Shown: positions 61,344 to 64,000 of the stretch, one piece after another | Position numbering within the stretch: position 1 is the stretch's first letter | Layout: every line of letters begins with the position of its first letter | Assembly (NCBI RefSeq): GCF_020184175.1 | Contig: NC_065532.1 | Location: 11,904,001 to 11,968,000 of the forward strand | Source of the DNA: Aphis gossypii | Lineage: Eukaryota > Arthropoda > Insecta > Hemiptera > Aphididae | Reading direction: 5' to 3' | Length of the DNA: 64,000 nucleotides | The notes under the pieces: model-generated | The model's database searches: none | What the model was told of the DNA's origin: nothing | What the model saw: only the letters and a program-made list of their open reading frames with translations | Position numbers and translations under genes: made by a program

Positions 61344-64000
61344 CTGAAAAATAGAACAATCAATTCATATGGTTTTATTCGTAAACAAATAGATCATAAT
61401 TCAGTTACTAATACAATTACTTGACTAACTAAATGATATTAAGCCTCTTATACTACAATTTATATTAATAATAAAATCTTAAGATTTAATTTCTTTACTT
61501 ATATAATTATATAGTATGCCATTGCATTGTATAACATAATAATATGCCATATGATTATAAGATCAGTCTTTATAATTTATTTCTTACCTAAGATCTAAAC
61601 ATGGTCCTCCTTGAGCTGTCTCCATTGATTTCAATTTGCCTTCATCTAATCCTTTAGAAATAATAGGACAGATAGCAGCAGCTTGACGTAACAATACAAC
61701 GAGTTCTGAATGAGTAACATCATTAAGAGCAGGAGCAGAGTTGGCACAAAGTATTACTCTAGAGCCTTGACGTAGCATTTCTCTGGCTAATGGTAGTATC
61801 CCCAAAACTATATCAATACCACTATTATCGATGAAAATTGCAATTTTTTTGTATGGCTCGTTGCAAATTTTTTGAACCCAATTATCAAGGCTGTCAATTA
61901 ACCAAGGTCTGGCTGTAAATAGTACAAAAACAAAATAAACCTAACCTTAACTTTCTTTATTTATTTTTTTGTTATTCATGAATTATTACCAGGAATTCGG
62001 TTCCTTGCTTGTTTAAAATCAAATTCACCGGTTTTCATTAGAGCTACAGTTTCCTTAGCTCCCCAATCAAAAGTATTCCCTGCTAAGACACCCATGATTA
62101 GTTCTTTTTGTCTTTCTTTTAAATCTAAAGAATCCAATTCTTCTAATCGTTCTTGAAGACATCTTAATGCATATTCATTTTCTGTTTGTTTTTGCTGAAA
62201 TGTGTATTATTTTTATAATTGTTAATTATTTTAAAAATAAAAAACAAAATCTTACAGTTAAATACGGGTCAGGAAAATCAAATTCTTTTAGACATTGATT
62301 GATTGTATCAAGAAGCCCTCTCACAGTCAAATTACCATAAGCACTAAATAGTATATTTATAAAATAAAAAATGATTTAAAAAAAAAATAATAAAAAAAAT
62401 AAAGAAAAAAATCTTACAAAGGTTTTATTTTAAGTAGTTGCACCCGAGAAATAAATTTTTCCTTGAACAAAGCGGCCCGTTCTTCAGCTGTATCACTAGT
62501 CGGTTGACTTGCAACTGCATAATTAACATAATTTTCTATACTTTCTTCAAAGCAATTTAACCAATATTCTCTGAAAAATGTTTAAATGATCTTTTATAAT
62601 TTATAAGTATAAAGTTAAATCTTTACATTGCTTTTATGATTTAAGTTGATATTATAGACTTTTTATTAAATAAGATTTATAAAATTGAAGTATCAATTGT
62701 GATAAAGAATAAAATCATTTCTAAATCAACACTAACCTAGCTTCTTTATCTGAGTTCAAATCGACTGTATCTGGAATATAACTAGATGGATCTTTGAGCA
62801 ATGGGCAAAACGTTAAAGGTGATTCCCAACGATCAAGTTCAAGTTGATCAACTCGCTTACCAAATGTCAATTGAGTACGGTTACTTCCACTACCAGCATA
62901 ATTTTCTAACCATGAAAACTTGTCACTGTCTGTAAATATTTTTTAAATATTCAAGTATTTATATTGCAAATGAAAGTTGCAACTACTAAACTACTATTAT
63001 AGATGGAATTACCGCATTCTTCAGTGCCTTTGAGAAATGCCCCAATTGCTCCTAAATATCCTTCATGCCTCAAAAACAAACTTTGTACAGTTCCTCTAGA
63101 CCAAAATTTAATAGAAAAAGATATAGTGTGCATGCTAAGTGAACGATTTCTTAAAAAATAACCACCAAAATACACCTAGAAACATTTAATAAACATCATG
63201 GATATATTTATTTATTTATTATTATGGTATACAATAAATTTGATTTATAATAACCTTTTTCAAATTATGCATCATTGCATATAAACAAGCGATTTGACCA
63301 ATGTCATTGCTAATTGCAAACAGTAAACTTCTCGCCAAATCTGCTTCATTGTAATCACTTTCTGAAAACACAACAAATGAATATCAAAATATAAAGTACA
63401 GTTGACCTCTATTATACCTGCATTTTGACGAGGACATATTTTACCAAAAGAAGAAGCAATTAAATCTGAATGCATGCCAAGGGTTTCATAATCACCTCCA
63501 TATATATCCTTCACAAGCATATCAGCCTTTCTATGATCTCCTTTTTCAGCAAGATCAAGTAATTCTTCAAATGTTTTAGCTTTAGTCAAAAGTGTACCAA
63601 GGCCCCAGAATGTGCCACCTCCAGTAGCTGTACCACCAATACGTTCATAACAACTATCCGACTCCACTTTTAAGATACTTACACCTGAGCCAATGTTAAC
63701 CAACATGTAAGGAAATACATGTGGGTCTGCTGTTTGAAACTCATATTCTGGACTACCATTTCGATTGTAAACAAAAGCTTCATCACTTATATTTTTTAGT
63801 AAGAAATTACATCCTGTTATTAGACACGTAAGTTCATCTTCTTTATCTACTCTGAAATGTTCATAAGATAATGTTAGCATAAATCAAAATATATTTAACA
63901 AGTAATAACTATACACACTTTAATCCCAATTTGTCTTGAATGAGTTTGCTATACTTGTATGCCCCACCTCCTGTAGCTTTAATGCTTTTTCCTTTTCGTT
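61130..64000 (-). CDS. PANK4: PANK4-like pantothenate kinase / 4'-phosphopantetheine phosphatase (10 exons, 5' end outside window)
   Basis: Ten exons on the minus strand join in frame to the last 653 residues of a protein close to metazoan PANK4 (about 770 residues). Seen, in order: [53 protein letters not shown]; a C-terminal kinase-fold segment with FGGYFL and [16 protein letters not shown]; then a DUF89 domain with [34 protein letters not shown] and [11 protein letters not shown]. Known: vertebrate PANK4 is a pseudo-kinase whose DUF89 part dephosphorylates 4'-phosphopantetheine and related metabolites, lowering coenzyme A synthesis. The metal-binding D/N (codons at 61827-61829 and 61824-61826) and the second Asp (61719-61721) are kept. 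Unlike human PANK4, the kinase catalytic Glu and Arg positions are also kept (see findings). Introns are 56-244 bp, in contrast to its giant-intron neighbour. Cytosolic, no membrane segment. Very confident of family. Confidence 0.95.
61588..61912 (-). CDS. PANK4: PANK4-like exon, phosphatase active site
   Basis: 325 nt. It encodes [46 protein letters not shown] and GGPCLDL. The Asp-Asn pair of IDNSG and the Asp of LNDVT are the metal-ligand positions of the DUF89 phosphatase and are all present. Donor GTAAGA. Confidence 0.94.
61990..62194 (-). CDS. PANK4: PANK4-like exon
   Basis: 205 nt. It encodes [13 protein letters not shown], then [19 protein letters not shown], the LAGNxFDWGAK block of DUF89/PANK4 phosphatases. 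Donor GTAATA. Confidence 0.92.
62256..62343 (-). CDS. PANK4: PANK4-like exon
   Basis: 88 nt. It completes the Phe codon from the preceding exon and encodes [13 protein letters not shown] and FDFPDPYLT, strongly conserved in PANK4. Donor GTAAGA; the exon ends in phase 0. Confidence 0.92.
62418..62570 (-). CDS. PANK4: PANK4-like exon, start of DUF89 domain
   Basis: 153 nt. It encodes [29 protein letters not shown] and LLKIKP, matching the helical start of the DUF89 phosphatase region. Consensus GTAAGA donor. Confidence 0.92.
62737..62929 (-). CDS. PANK4: PANK4-like exon, inter-domain linker
   Basis: 193 nt. It encodes [10 protein letters not shown], then [19 protein letters not shown] and YIPDTVDL, the linker and first part of the DUF89 region in PANK4 proteins. 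Donor GTTAGT. Confidence 0.92.
63013..63175 (-). CDS. PANK4: PANK4-like exon, end of kinase fold
   Basis: 163 nt, phase 0 in and 1 out. It encodes [27 protein letters not shown] and [18 protein letters not shown], the last conserved block of the pantothenate-kinase fold. Confidence 0.94.
63255..63361 (-). CDS. PANK4: PANK4-like exon
   Basis: 107 nt between a TTTTCAG acceptor and a GTTATT donor. It encodes [20 protein letters not shown], the helix that follows the SSFGK segment in pantothenate kinases. Reading is phase 2 in and 0 out. Confidence 0.92.
63418..63851 (-). CDS. PANK4: PANK4-like exon, kinase core
   Basis: 434 nt. Acceptor TTTCAG precedes base 63851; donor GTATAA follows 63418. 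It encodes [10 protein letters not shown], the NIGSGVS loop, [30 protein letters not shown] and LIASSFGK. It carries both catalytic-type residues: the Glu codon at 63833-63835 and the Arg codon at 63641-63643. The ATG at 63878-63880 is inside the upstream intron, so it is not the start. Confidence 0.94.
63919..64000 (-). CDS. PANK4: PANK4-like exon (first in window, partial)
   Basis: The donor GTGTGT lies just below 63919; the exon runs off the right edge. It encodes [15 protein letters not shown], the ATGGGA nucleotide-binding loop of eukaryotic pantothenate kinases. About 120 upstream residues are expected beyond the window. Confidence 0.9.

Noticed and set aside
1..64000. CRISPR arrays, rRNA genes, bacterial operons
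   Set aside because: No regularly spaced direct repeats, no rRNA-like sequence, and gene structure is spliced and eukaryotic.

Overview
This window looks like a piece of an insect nuclear genome, most likely an aphid or close hemipteran. The evidence is very AT-rich DNA, GT-AG introns from 56 bp to 42 kb, many TACCTAC/GTAGGTA-type motifs, frequent microsatellites, and small non-autonomous DNA transposons with TA or 8-bp target duplications. The species call is inference. No bacterial-type operons, rRNA, convincing tRNA or CRISPR were seen.

Two conserved protein-coding genes are read with confidence, and they converge tail to tail. (1) On the plus strand, seven exons (2813-2974, 3067-3195, 7187-7301, 7390-7512, 18108-18265, 18445-18539, 60775-60919) join in frame without a gap to give 308 residues of a PfkB-family sugar kinase. 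It most resembles the pseudouridine-kinase half of the bifunctional pseudouridine-metabolizing proteins. Its first strand, and any glycosidase half, lie left of the window. Its last intron is 42,235 bp and holds most of the window. (2) On the minus strand at 61130-64000, ten compact exons encode the last 653 residues of a PANK4-like protein: a pantothenate-kinase fold followed by a DUF89 metal-dependent 4'-phosphopantetheine phosphatase. The two stop codons are 210 bp apart.

Inside the 42-kb intron, same strand as the host, lies an intronless repeat-built coding region at 28615-29849. It shares no family I recognise. It has four copies of a K-(R/K)-L-(Y/W)-x-S-(L/M)-P-N-like core, a basic C-terminus ending Cys-Cys-Ala-Ala, a polyadenylation signal, and a 147-bp tandem array just downstream. 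A purine-rich tract separates its two halves, which are in different frames, so it is a frameshifted gene, a young pseudogene, or an assembly error. It is the best candidate here for something undescribed.

The remaining sequence is intronic. It holds a pogo/Tigger-like MITE (3793-4420), a foldback element with arms of about 250 bp (4704-5470), a hAT-like MITE (about 46341-47077), several microsatellites including a (GT)n of about 85 bp and a T14G15 run, and patches of higher GC (about 26.9-28.3, 36.5-38.8, 43.1-46.2, 47.3-48.4 kb) in which I could identify no exon.
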